This document shows, one piece after another, positions 1 to 11,420 of a stretch of 64,000 nt of DNA; position 1 is the first letter of the stretch; each line of letters opens with the position of its first letter. The notes beneath the pieces were generated by a model. That model saw nothing but the letters and a program-made list of their open reading frames with translations, was not told the origin of the DNA and searched no databases. The DNA lies in assembly GCA_964035545.1 (NCBI GenBank), contig CAXIUT010000161.1, positions 1 to 64,000 of the forward strand, read 5' to 3'. A program made the translations under genes and the position numbers. This stretch comes from Bugula neritina. Its lineage: Eukaryota > Bryozoa > Gymnolaemata > Cheilostomatida > Bugulidae.

Positions 1-78
1 CCCAACCCCAACCCCAACCCCAACCCCCAACCCCAACCCCAACCCCAACCCCAACCCCAACCCCAACCCCAACCCCAA
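1..78. repeat. Left-end telomere, C4A2 array
   Basis: Tandem CCCCAA units with one CCCCCAA variant. C-strand at the 5' end of the + strand is the expected polarity for a left chromosome end. The first start codon lies only 45 bp inside it. Confidence 0.95.
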
Positions 79-122
79 TTGATATTAACCAATATATAAA
101 GCGTTAATAATTTGATTCAACC

Positions 123-1287
123 ATGGACGATCTCATCAATATCTGCAAACTTAGTATGGGCGCATAGATCATTGATTTCTCCTCTTCAAGCGATGAACAT
201 GTATGCTAGGCATCTAATGTTTTAACTTAAATAGATGAAGTACTACCTTCTAATCTAGAAAATATGGAACAGTGCTTAAGGACTTCCACAGTACCTCATT
301 ATAAGTCTTGATAAAGTCGATTTCAAATATTAAAGCATATAAGCTATTGGTTTTTTTTGCTGGCATGATTATGTCACAAATCCCAAAACTATTTAAATAT
401 ATATTGCTCCATCAGAAGAATAAGGCTTTGTAATTTGGGCGTAAATTACACTTAAATTACAAAAAGGTAATCAATTTTTTAATATCTAATAAATACCTTA
501 ACATTTCAAAATAATAAAAATTGTAATAACTTAAACTTTTGGAGACTATTCAACCTACCTCAACCAAATAATGCTATTTGCTAAACCATTTGATTCAAAA
601 TACACTCTATCACCATCAAATAAATAAACAAAACTAGAGTTATAACACTTTAAAAATGACCTTCAATTCAAAACAAAAAAGCTTTTAGACCAAACAACAG
701 CAAAATGATAAGGCAATAGTTATAAATCAATAAATCAGATGTTTAATAGTACTATGACAATCCTAGTAGATCAAAATCTTATCTCAAATATCAACAATAT
801 ATGTAAAAATCATAATAATTCGAACAAGAATCAAACCACTTAAAAATAGGAAAGTATTAATACTCATTTAGCCTTATTGACATTATCTAAAAAAACCATA
901 TAAATGGAATAATAACTTGAATATGTTAGAAGAAATATAGAAGTGCTTAATGTCAAAGTCAATGTTTCATATTAAAAAATGGAAAAAAATCTTTAAGATA
1001 AACTCTATAAAGTTATTGATAAAAAATTTATCAAAATGAAGTAAGAACTCAAATCATAGTCAGGACATCAAGATAAACTCATGATATAAGATAAGTCAAA
1101 AGTAACAAAGATAGAAGATAATACATAAGTTCAAAATAGCTGTAACAAGGAAATAATTAATACTTTCTCTCAAAAAAGTAACTAAAAAGGTAATCATAAA
1201 GATAAATTCCAAAATCACTTCATCTCCATCAACTAAATCAATCTCGATCTAGAACCAAATAAAATCCAGTAGTTTAACAACTAATGA
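123..1287 (+). CDS. Beta-rich domain plus coiled-coil protein, subtelomeric
   Basis: Function not recognised. Read with TAA/TAG as Glu and a 19-nt intron at about 216-234, the first ~180 residues form a compact beta-rich unit with the motifs GFFCWHDY and TETFGDYSTY, resembling jelly-roll/galactose-binding-like domains of ciliary proteins (weak inference). The second half is Lys/Glu-rich and coiled-coil-like, with the motif EMEEELEYVRRN. One in-frame TGA (706-708) separates the halves. Either a missed intron or base error lies near it, or it is read through. The frame may also continue to a TGA at 1409-1411 after a second disruption. It is the first gene of the chromosome, starting 45 bp from the telomere. 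Confidence 0.5.
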
Positions 1288-1491
1288 ATAAACTTCAATA
1301 AAAATTAAAAGAAAGAGTAATTTTAATTTAACTTAGTAAGCAAAAGTCAAAAAAATAGAAATAAAACATAAAGAAGAATAAAAATCCAAAAGAATGAAGT
1401 ACCATCATTGATACCCTTTGATATTTTTATGAGTTATAGTTAAAGTTGAATTTCTTTTAGTTTAATAATATTGATATTTAAACTATTAAGA

Positions 1492-2086
1492 ATGATGGCC
1501 TTTATCAATTCGATCCTCGACTGGGTCAAAAATCGATTTTTTAACAAAGAACTTTAAATAGCCATCGTCGGACTACAAAATGCAGGAAAAACTACTTTAG
1601 TCAAAGCCATCACTGATGGAACCTTTGATGATGATACCATCCCTACGATCGGATTCAACCACCATTAAATCAAAAAAGGTACTTTAACTCACACATAGGT
1701 AAAATATCAATGAAATTATGGGATCTTGGAGGTCAAGCTAAATTTAGAGATTCTTGGTAAAAATTTTGTAGAGATTCAGATGTTATCATTTTCGTCGTAG
1801 ATTCATATGATCAAAGTACTTTTACAACTACTAAGCCAATATCGACATGGCCAGAGCACAACTACACGAATTACTAAGCAATAAAAGTCTGGCAGGGATC
1901 CCACTACTTCTCTTAGGAAACAAGAATGACTTGGAAGGGTCTCTCAAATAAAAATAGCTGGTAACCAGAATGGATCTTTAAAGTTTAAAAGAAAGAACAG
2001 TTGCTTGTTTTAGCGTTTCCGCAAAAAATCAAAACAGATTAGATGTGGCTTTGGGCTGGCTATCTGATCTAAAACCGAAAAAATGA
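1492..2086 (+). CDS. ARL8: ARL8-like small GTPase
   Basis: Arf-family GTPase; ARL8 proteins act on lysosome/endosome membranes and recruit motor adaptors (family knowledge). CDS joins 1492-1678, 1699-1815 and 1836-2086, removing two 20-nt introns. Visible motifs: N-terminal amphipathic helix, P-loop GLQNAGKTT, switch [15 protein letters not shown], and the base-specificity motif LGNKND. TAA/TAG codons fall where ARL8 proteins have Glu: KELE before the first strand, the W-E-K/R-Y/F-C segment after switch II, and an EKEL motif. These sites are direct support for UAR=Glu. The gene ends in TGA followed by T. Codons 1492 and 1495 are both ATG; the first was chosen. Confidence 0.9.
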
Positions 2087-2184
2087 TGATTTGATTTGTT
2101 CTAAACTGCAAATTTATTTTTATTTTCTTACCTGTAAGGCACAAGTGTAACTGTCATTTTGTCAAATATAATTATTTAAAAGAT

Positions 2185-3831
2185 ATGTAGAAAGATGATG
2201 AGTTTCCTTACAGGGATGAGTTTTAATGGAAGTAAAAGATTTTCCTTGGAGAGGGAGCCTATGGAAAGGTTTTTAAAGTCAGATCTAGAAAAGATGGACA
2301 GTTCTATGCCATCAAACAAATGGACATGACTCACTTCAATCAAGATCCAGGACTCATGGGTGCTCTCAAAAGATAAATTTCTATCACTTCTGAAGTTAAC
2401 TCATAACATACAGTCAAAATGGTTACTCATACAGTCGGACAACGATACACCTACATTGTCCTCGAACTTTGTGATTCTGATCTTAGAAAATAATTAAGTA
2501 ACCATAAGTTCAGTGAACCTGAATGTGTTAAAGTCTTTGAAGAACTCATGCTTGGATTCAGAATTTTGGTATAAAAGGGTTACATCCATCGAGATATCAA
2601 GCCAGCCAATGTTTTGGTTAAAAATAATCATTACAAAGTTGCTGATTTTGGATTTGCCTGTGAAGCTGATGTGATGGGAAAGAAAAAAATGACAGATATC
2701 TGTGGAACTCCTCTCTATATGGCTCCACAACTCCTTAGAAACCAACCATATACAGCAAAATCTGATATTTGGAGTATTGCTTTAATGCTCTACGAAATGA
2801 TATTTGGATACACTCCTTGGCCTTGTAGAAGTCTAAATTAATATCTCAATGGAATCTTCAATACCCCTTTGAAATTCCCTTACAACGCTAAAATTGGACA
2901 ACATACGAAAGACTTTATTCGCAAAAGTTTAGTAGTTGATGAAAGCAGAAGAATCGGATGGCCAGAAGTTTTCCAACATCCATTAGTCAAACAACAGAAT
3001 GTGGGACAAAGCTAGCCTCAAGTTTAAGTCAACAAACACGTAAAATCAATTCTTTTGAGAATACAAGAAGATATCCAAAGGAAAAATATCAACCTTAATG
3101 AAGTAGTCTAACCTTTTAGAGGACAAAATCTCAACCATGGCTCTCTCGCTTCTTTAGTTAGAAAAATAAATCCTTCTATTACTTCATACTAAATCAGCAC
3201 TCTCTTCAACTATCTTGATAATAAAAACCAAGGTTCAATTGAATGGCATGTTATCGAATAAAAACTCTTCAATGTTGATTTTAGATAGAGTGGTGATATT
3301 CTTTCAAGAAAACTTGATGAACTAGTCGCAATCATTCATGCCAGACAATAAAATCCAGTCGCTTTATTCAGCAAAATCGATACAAATCATAGTGGATTCC
3401 TTGATTTTTCAGAATTTGCCCGATTCATTTCTACTATTGCACCCTGTTATACTAAACAAGAAGTTCTTTATATGTTTGGATTATTTGATGTTGATAAAAA
3501 TGGTCTAATATCAAAAACATAGTTCGTTAAGCTTCTAAGTAGTAAACTCCCAGATAGCAAACCTCAATCTGTTGCTAATGAAAGAGCCAGAAAAAATCTT
3601 AATCTCTTATCTGAACACATGAAATGGACTCAAACTACACCAGAATCAATTCTTCAATTGGCAGATAAAGATCGTAACTACACCATTGATATGAAAGAAT
3701 TCCATGAGTTACTTTGTGGAAAACTTGGATTTCAAGTAAGCGCTTAATAAGTAAGAGAAATGTTCTATATTATTGATAGTTCTAATAATGGATCTATCAA
3801 CGCTAGTTAACTTGGAGCCCTTCTTAAATGA
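2185..3831 (+). CDS. CDPK-like protein kinase with four EF-hands
   Basis: 548-residue Ser/Thr kinase fused to a calmodulin-like tail, the plan of Ca2+-dependent protein kinases; no intron seen. Kinase domain at about residues 13-270: glycine loop GEGAYGKV, Lys in YAIKQMD, alpha-C Glu (encoded TAA), HRDIKPANVL, DFGFA, and GTPLYMAPQ, where the usual APE glutamate is Gln (CAA). Four EF-hand loops follow in the last ~190 residues. Loops 1 and 3 have GAA Glu at position 12. Loop 2 (DVDKNGLISKT-x) has TAG and loop 4 (DSSNNGSINAS-x) has TAA at that same calcium-binding position. This makes the gene one of the best internal tests of the genetic code. Substrates cannot be inferred. Confidence 0.92.
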
Positions 3832-3974
3832 TCACCCATCCTTCATTATCATCATCTATTCATAAAAGTATTCTTTTTAAATATCAATTTTGAATAATTT
3901 GAAAAAACTATCTCTCTCAAATTCCAATATCAACGATAATAGTTGTTTGATAAGATCTGAATATTTATGTTAAA

Positions 3975-4354
3975 TCAATTGAAGTCGAATTTCGCATTAA
4001 ATTGATGAAAATCGTAAGCCTTTGGTAACCTCTGATAAGGAGTAGAAGCTTTCAAAAAGTTAATATAATCTTTCGTATTGTTTTGACAATAAGTAAACTC
4101 ATTGATTTCTTCTTTGCAACCAAAAAGATGAGTATCTCCCTGGAAAAGACATTCTTTAAGATCGTTATAGATGGGCAAACAAAGAGGTTCAATCTTCATA
4201 CTACATGAATATCGTCTTACGCTTTGTTATTATAACAAACTTGAAGTTCTTTGGCCTGTTTGTAACATTAAGTTGGATCTCTTTGATAAATATTTCCAGT
4301 TTTTTTGCAATTTTCATAGGTTTATACTTTGATCACTGCAACGATTCCAACCAT
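3975..4354 (-). CDS. Multi-CX9C (CHCH) mitochondrial protein
   Basis: 119 residues from complement(join(3975..4200,4221..4354)), with one 20-nt intron. Three Cys-X9-Cys pairs are visible: CYKQAKELQVC, CLPIYNDLKEC and CKEEINEFTYC. CX9C hairpins are oxidised in the mitochondrial intermembrane space by the Mia40 relay and are typical of respiratory-complex subunits and assembly factors. Which member this is cannot be told. The order of pairs fits a duplicated coiled-coil-helix fold. The start ATG was chosen because it opens the frame upstream of the first Cys. It lies convergent to the EF-hand kinase, 143 bp apart. Confidence 0.75.
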
Positions 4355-4572
4355 TAAGCGCGTATATAACACTCTGGATCGATTCTACTGTACCTAGTTT
4401 GATTTAGTTTCGAGGGTTTTTAACTCGGTCATTGATTTATTATCAAAAAAAAAATATAAATATCAAGCTTCAGTTATGATCCATTTTCATACAAATCCAA
4501 ATCATTTTGAATTATTTTGAATTATTTACCTTTGAATGATGGAATAGAAAATAAATCTCTATATAATTCTAA

Positions 4573-4928
4573 ATGAAGCAACAGCATAACTTCTAAACTC
4601 AAAATAAATAAAAACAATATCTAAATCTTTGTAGAGAAAAGGCTCTACTAGAACGAGATCTAACAAGACTTCAAAATTCTAATCAACAAAATTGCACAGT
4701 AATTATCTTTTGAGATAGATCTTTAAAACAATCATAATTTTTACATTTATCCTTGCAGTTTGTTTAACAATATCAATCATCTCAGGCAAACATTTCAATA
4801 GTTTAACATCTCTTCCTGAACATTGTCAAGTCGCTTTGAATGATGCTTCCAACTTTTTCTAGCCAACTTGTGGATTATGTCAAGAAACTTGGATTCTTTA
4901 GAAGGGAATATGTACGAGGCAACCATGA
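4573..4928 (+). CDS. Small single-pass membrane protein with Cys-rich tail
   Basis: 111 residues, join(4573..4698,4719..4928), with one 20-nt intron. Not recognised. A charged N-terminal half (Gln/Glu/Arg-rich helix) is followed by one hydrophobic segment starting IIIFTFILAVCLTISII. After it comes a short region with five Cys (EHCQVALN, PTCGLCQETW, GICTRQP). The absence of a signal peptide and the charged N-terminus suggest a type II topology with the Cys region outside the cytosol (inference). Confidence 0.6.
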
Positions 4929-5159
4929 ACAATTATCTTAATAAAAGCTTTTGAAGCATGATCTTTAGTATTTTTCATCATAAATAAAATCTTTTTTAAA
5001 AGATAATTTTTCTCATTTAACTGTATTAAATTACATTTAATTCTTAAAATACTAACAAAAACAAAGTATTTTGACTCTGTTTTAATATTGATCTTTTATT
5101 CTTTCTTTGATATAAATAACAAAACCAGATAGTATAATTTATAATCAAATTTACAAGAT

Positions 5160-5542
5160 ATGTCAGCACTAAAACTCTTTGCCATTGCTGTTTTGATCAC
5201 ATTAACTTTATCCCTAAGCCTACAAAGTCACAACCCAAATTCATCTGATGAAGTAGCTAACTTTAAAAATCAAAAAATTGATAACGCTCTCCACAAAGCT
5301 GAAATGGAATTGAAAACAAGTTCTTAATACAAAGTTGCAACGGATATCACAGAAGCAATGCAACTTATCTAAAGCCTTTGGAGAAAACAAAGACGGGAAG
5401 TCTAAAGCCAAAATTACCTATGAAGAGATTGAAGAAGTTGCAGGAAAAAAGATATATCCATTTATCAAACCTTGCTATGGAAGCTGATACTGCTATTGAA
5501 CGACTCAGACACAAACTTAACCCAGAACTTCCTAAAGCGTGA
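5160..5542 (+). CDS. Small secreted or vacuolar protein, frame disrupted
   Basis: Starts with a clear signal peptide (MSALKLFAIAVLITLTLSL). The following ~100 residues are hydrophilic and helical. The reading frame must change twice, near 5370 and 5465, to keep the best-looking protein (AFGENKDGKSKAKITYEE, then NLAMEADTAIERLRHKLN). Removing one T at each place restores it, so these look like base errors, although introns not spotted here are possible. Function unknown. The final TGA at 5540-5542 is followed by T, as at most stops here. Confidence 0.5.
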
Positions 5543-5639
5543 TTAACCATCAATCTTCAAATTATCCTATCAATTATTCATATTTATTCAAATAAGATTC
5601 AATAATAGATTCTAAATTTCTATAGATAATATTCTAAAT

Positions 5640-7174
5640 ATGCAAACAGAGTCCCTTTGGAAAAAATAGAAGTCCATCCTTGAAGAAGATGCAAGCAACA
5701 TCTCCATTCTAAAAAAATAAATCGTACCTTATCTTCTAAACAGACCAAATAAACTGAAATCGATGCCAATGTTCAACAATCAATCACATAAAAAATAGAA
5801 AACCTCAAACACAGTGCCACTCTTCTAGCCAAAAAACTTTAAAATGAAAAACATAAAAATGTAGAATCTTTTTTATTTAGACATAATTGGATACAATTAT
5901 CAAACATATCAAAGGTTCCATGGAACAATAGAGAGTAGAAGAAGCTAACTCTAGAGATAATAACAATATTTAAAATATAAACACTTTAGAGAATAAATAT
6001 AAGAAATTTGAGTATGATCTAAGTCAAGTCAATGGAAAAGTCAATAGACTGACTGAAAATCTATAAGAAAAAAGAAATAAAGTCAATCAAAATAGAACTT
6101 AAAGAGTCATAGATTCTGGCATATTCAGAAATATCTAAAAATAACTTATTGAATCAGAATTAACCTTCAAAAAGTTACTTATTGAAAAAATTAAATACGA
6201 AAAGTAATATTAAAAAATCTTCCAAGAATACCATTCTCTCAAATAAAAAGCCTAAAATTATAACTTTAGAAAAGACAGCACTAGATCTAAAACCAACAAA
6301 GATCTTAGTAATCGAGGAGGATTCTAGGATACAAGTTCAAATCTCAAAAAAAAGTTTTTATAGATCTAGACTGGAAGACCAACCAACTTCAGAAACACAG
6401 CTATGATGAAAATAGATGAAGAAATTATCAGATAATAATAAAAAAGAATCATGAAAATCAAAAAGATGTTACTTGAGACTAGTTTATCCAACAGTACGGA
6501 ACTACTACACTACTTTAACAATATTGAAGATATTAACTAAAAGTATTTCAATGAAATCAATATCTATGCAGATCAAGTATTTTCATATCAATATAGAGCA
6601 ACTAAATTTAGAAATATTTAGCTTAGACTAGCAACTTAAATCGACCAAAAATGTTGAGACTTAGCAACTAAAAACCTGAACTAAGCAAACAATAACTCAT
6701 TTCGTTTGAATATAAAGATAAATAATCTAAAATCAAGTAAATCAAAGGATAAATAAATTAGGAAATGAGAGAACTCTAATCTCTATTTGTACTTTCATTC
6801 TTATTTAGGAATCATAAAACTTTAAAATATTTCTCAAAGCTTTAGGAATATAACCAATTCCCTTCTCATAGCAAGGACACACTAACTTTGATTCCTTGAA
6901 AGAAGTCCTCAAACTGCTAGATAATAATGTGCAACAGTACCTTGCTGAACCAACAAGAATAGAAGAATAAAAAAATACTACCTCCAGAAATAGTGGACCT
7001 GAAAAATTATAGGATCTAATAAACAAAGTTAGAAAGAACGAAGAATGCCTGAAGGTTATGAAGAAGTAAGAATTTAAAGAAGAGTATCAGAAGATGTTAA
7101 AAAATCAAACCCAGAAATCACAAGTATCTAGAATAGCTAATAAAAGGAAATCAATTCCATCTAACAAAAAGTGA
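5640..7174 (+). CDS. Coiled-coil protein, 484 aa
   Basis: Five exons, join(5640..5723,5744..5860,5881..6576,6597..6788,6809..7174), with all four introns exactly 20 nt. Almost the whole product is predicted helical, rich in Glu, Lys and Asn with heptad spacing. Many of the Glu are TAA/TAG, so the gene is invisible to standard-code ORF calling. Such proteins are common in ciliary axonemes and basal bodies of ciliates, but no named family was recognised. It lies between a short secreted-protein gene and PP2C on the same strand, 97 and 130 bp away. Confidence 0.8.
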
Positions 7175-7304
7175 TAATGCTACCTTATTAATATTATTCT
7201 ACAAATTGATAAATTAAATATCCTTTTGAAAGGATAAAAATAACTTCATAGACATCATTAAATTTTGATATAAACTAGCAATTTGAATATTAATCGTTAA
7301 ATAT

Positions 7305-8868
7305 ATGCGCTCTTAAGAAAGAAAAGGAATCGCTATACCCAAAATCGAACCAGTCAAGTTTATCTAACGTTCAAATGGAACCATCAAAGGCTATTCAGTC
7401 AATACTTTCCACGGGCTAGTCAAAAATTATAATGAAGATAGAGTTTCAATCATCATGAACATAACCAAACCAAACTTCAAAGGAAGATGGCCTAGATGCA
7501 GTTATTTTGGAGTGTTTGACGGACACGGAGGAAACAAATGTTCAGATTTTCTTAAATAAAATATGCATAAATATGTACCTAAAACAACATCCAGATCACA
7601 TAAAATGCACATTTCCCACATTAACCCATAGAAGCTATAAAATTTGGATTCAAAAAAGCATAACAATAGTTTCTTAACTACGCATAATCACAAAATCCAG
7701 TCGAAAGAAGTGGAAGCTGTGCAATAATTCTTCTAATCATAGATTAAACCTGCTATATTGCTAATGTCGGAGATAGTAGAGCTATCCTAAGTGTCAATTC
7801 TGGCAAAAATATCTATCCTATCTCAAACGATCACAAACCTGATTCATAAACATAGAAATAAAGAATATACAATGCTGGCGGAAAGATATACCAAAGTCAA
7901 GCTAAAAATAAAAATGGTAACATAGTAGTTGGTCCTTATAGAATATAACCTGGAAAGTTATCAGTATCTCGTTCATTTGGAGATATCTAAGCTAAACTAC
8001 CAAAATATGATGGCAATCCTAAAGTATTAATATCTAAACCTTAAATAACATATTTCTAAATCAATAGTGAAGAGCATGATTTTATTATGATGTGTTCAGA
8101 TGGAGTTTATGATAAACTTTAAAATCAAGAAGTTGCTCAATGTTTCTGGGATATCAATAATAAAATTAATTAAGATAAATAAAAATAAAAATATCAGTAT
8201 CTTGGTAAAGTTCCTTCTAAAATTATATAAAAATCTATGGAAAAAATGTCAATGGATAATCTAACTTCTCTACTTATTGTTTTCTAAGATCATGGTAGAC
8301 TACTATTACCATCTAAAAAAATCAAAAATATATAAAAATAGTCAAGAAGACAGCTATCTAACGACTACTAATCTTAGAATAGAAAAATATTAAATAGTGC
8401 AAAAGAGTCTAAAATGAACCTAGAGAAGAAGTCAATAAAAAGAAATTATCAAAAATAGAAGAACTACTAGCCAATCACCCTTAAAAGCCTAAATAGCATA
8501 AATAGAATAAAGATACCAATCGAGATCATAGTGTACCTCACAAGAGATAGAACAGTGATCATTTGACAAAGATGGTAAAAAGAAAAAGCACAACAAATAT
8601 TTTTTCAAACAACAATGAAAAGAAATTAGAATCAACAATACAAACTCCTCAACTTAACATGAACACATCTATTTCAGCTAAGATGCTAGCAGGAACAAAA
8701 ACATTCCATAAAACAAAATTAAAAGAGAATGGCGATAAAATTAGTATCAATGATTTTATTCATAAGAAAAAGAATACAGAACATAACAAAAAAGAAAAAG
8801 ATAACATATGGAAACAAATGATGAGTCATAAACCAAATGACATCAAAGATAAACTAATTAGATTTTGA
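7305..8868 (+). CDS. PP2C-type protein phosphatase with long basic tail
   Basis: Metal-dependent Ser/Thr phosphatase. Motifs in order: NEDR (motif I), YFGVFDGHGG with the metal-binding Asp, SGSCAIILL, ANVGDSRA, DHKPD...ERI..AGG, SVSRSFGDIEAK and the metal-binding MMCSDGVYD. A 20-nt intron lies at 7575-7594. Several conserved Glu of the family are TAA/TAG. After the ~270-residue catalytic domain comes a ~200-residue Lys/Glu/Asn-rich tail. The frame changes once in the tail, around 8300-8430; a 17-nt GT-AG intron at about 8411-8427 would explain it but was not confirmed. The tail ends at TGA 8866-8868. Confidence 0.88.
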
Positions 8869-8951
8869 TTCAAATAACTTGATAATACAATATTTATTGT
8901 TGCCATTCAAATCAATCATAAAATTTAAGTTTTTTAACTCGTAGTGAATAT

Positions 8952-9791
8952 TCAACCATCAATACTATCATATACATAGTCTTTAGATACAAAAAACTAT
9001 GATTTTTTACGTTAATCTCGATCCTACACAGTCTCAACCTTAGGCTTATCTTTCTATGATCGACCTTTCTGCTTATCAGCCTTCAAAGATTTCTTATAAC
9101 TATCACTATTCATCAAAGACTTATAGTATTTCTACATATCAACAGTAAGTTTATGAACTAGAGAACCTTTCTAATTGAATGTGTAGCTATTGGACCATAT
9201 TTTATTAATATGAGTATGAAGCTATGCAGCTGTACGATAAACAGAATTGGCTAGATTCGTTTCAATTGTTGATAAATCCATTGGATCTTTAATTATATCA
9301 AAATAATTAAGAACTCCATCTCTTTTGGGTCAACAGGAGTGAGAAAGGGAAAGGCGCTTTTATGCTTTTTCAATTGAGTTAATATGTATTGACATTGTGC
9401 AAATTCATCTTCTACTGGAATTTATTGAACTACAGGTTTTCTTGATTTTTGTGGTTCTTCTTCTAAAAATTTATCTACCTTCTTGATACGAATTCTTTTA
9501 GTTCTTCCCTCTATTTCTTAGGTATTTTCCACATTTCCAGAAACTCTCGACAAATTTTGAGTCTAATTAATCTGATAATACATCTTAAGGTCCTAATTTT
9601 ATAGCTGAAGCAACAACTTGTCCACCTTTTTTAATATTTTTATGTTCAATAAGAGCATATTTTTTTGGCAAAAAATGTTGGATAATAAGAAACTGTTAAT
9701 AGGAAAGGTTGAAATCGACTGGTTGCATTTTTTAGAAATGAGAAGCTTCCATAGGTTATCCATTTATCGAGTCAGGAACCTCACTATTCAT
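8952..9791 (-). CDS. Bromodomain protein
   Basis: About 270 residues. The start at 9791 was chosen because a TGA lies five codons upstream in frame. The N-terminal ~75 residues are unassigned. A short GT-AG intron (16 or 22 nt) around 9500-9530 joins them to a basic linker and then a bromodomain: FPFLTPVDP, YFDIIKDPMDLSTIETNL (ZA loop and helix A of the family) and a helical C-terminus, including an SNSYTFN segment where families have the acetyl-lysine-binding Asn. The frame breaks by one base at an AAAA run in PVDPK; a fifth A would restore it. It probably reads acetylated histones (family knowledge). Confidence 0.8.
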
Positions 9792-10331
9792 AGTAAATGA
9801 AAATCAATTATAAATATGAATCAAAGAGAGATATAAAATATATATATTATTCACTTTTTTTAATATCTATTGAATAATTGTTTTCTTTTATTTTATTTTT
9901 CATAAATTTAACAGGTTTATTGAAATTCAAGGATTTTTAATAAATAGTTTTTGAAAAATAAAGTTGTTAAAACAAAAAATGCAGATTAAAACATTGAAAA
10001 AGTAAGTTTAATAAAAAAAATTGATTTAGAATATTAATTTTATGAGTTAAATGGAGGAACTATTTTGATATTTTTAAGTTATTTTAGCTGATTTATTATC
10101 ATATTTAACATTGATGTAGACACTAATCTAAAAACTAGAAAGAACTGGTAACTGGAAAAACTTTATGAGATAAGCTTGTAAATCAAATCATCTCTGCACC
10201 TCTCTTGTAGGATAATTGACTCCATCTAAACTCTCTTCACTCATATAGAGGTTTAAAAAAGCGTACTAACTAAACTACCCAGATATGAAAATAATCCAGG
10301 CACCTTTTCTTAAAATTGGATTGAACATTAA
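9792..10331. other. Mostly AT-rich spacer, one doubtful small ORF
   Basis: About 540 bp between the bromodomain gene and the Myb gene. On the minus strand, complement(9927..10244) starts MSEESLDGVNYPTRE and, after one frame break, continues with VYINVKYDNKSAKITEKY, which looks protein-like. I could not settle exons or a family. The rest shows no coding pattern. Confidence 0.35.
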
Positions 10332-11372
10332 ATGAAGTCCTTTAACTGGATACTAATTGCTATTAGCGCTATAAATAACGTTAAAATTATTGACTTTGTA
10401 CAATTTTTCTTACTCAGGATTAAGAAGACTGGAAATCTCTTTTTTAAGTGTTTTAAAATAAATCTCCTGCTTTTTTGAGATACTAGACTCGCAGATTTCT
10501 TCTTTAAAAAAACAGTAAAAATAAAAACTGGGCTCCAGATTAAAATTAAGTTCTCATTTAAATCGTTAAAAAAGTAAATTATCAATAATCAAGTATTAAA
10601 GCTAAAAAACACCTTGGAATGAAGTAGCTAGAACACTTTTCTAAGAATCTTAAGAAAAATATTTTAGAACTGCTAAACACTGCAGATAACATTGGCTCAA
10701 CTATCTTGATCCATCAAAGCAAAGGTATAGCTATATTTATCAAGAGGTGATTGGAATTACTAACAAGATTTGCAAATGTTATAATTGGTTGAAAAACATG
10801 GCAAGAAATGGGCTAAGCTTGGAAGTTAACTTAAAAGAACAGAGCATAATGTTAAAAATAGATATAATTCAATAATATCAAAACAAAAAAAGTTGACAAA
10901 AGATGTTAAAAAAGAAGATAAACTACTAGAAATTGCAAAAAAATCTATATAAACACTAATTTCTGATGAAAAATAGCATAGATAGTAACCTAGAGTGAGA
11001 ATCAAACTTAAAATGTCAAGCTAATCGATGTTTGATGAAAATAGATCCTTTAATAGATAGCCTTTTTTGACTTTTCATGAAATATAGCCTAAACCTCCAG
11101 TAGCTTACCTTCCAAGTTGTAATATAGAGGGTTTGGAAGGAGGTGAATTCGTTCGCCATTTGATCAAAGATGATTAAGGTTCAAATTTGAATAGAATGGA
11201 GCAGCCAACAATGTTTAATTCTTTTTGGGCTAACTCTCCTAAAAATATAACTCCTATGGGTATATCTCCATCTCCTTTGAATCTATGTTTCAGCAACTAT
11301 AATTGTTACTTCCAAAATTTCACTAACGAAATTAAAAAACAAAACGAAAGATAGTAAAATAATAATTCTTGA
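10332..11372 (+). CDS. Myb-type DNA-binding protein
   Basis: 326 residues, join(10332..10397,10418..10573,10594..10724,10745..11372), with three 20-nt introns. Three Myb-like repeats are readable: a degenerate first one (EEDWKSLF), a second starting WAPDENEVL and ending HCREHWLNYLDPS, and a third, DWNYEQDLQMLELVEKHG with KWAKLGSELKRTEHNVKNR. The Trp spacing and the CREHW / KNRYNS recognition helices are those of c-Myb/Cdc5-type factors. TAA codons supply expected acidic residues. The C-terminal 170 residues are low-complexity and end in Asn repeats. A nuclear transcription factor is likely; targets are unknown. Confidence 0.88.
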
Positions 11373-11420
11373 TTTATTGCCTTTATAAATGTTAATTTTT
11401 GACAATAAAAGATAGAAAAA

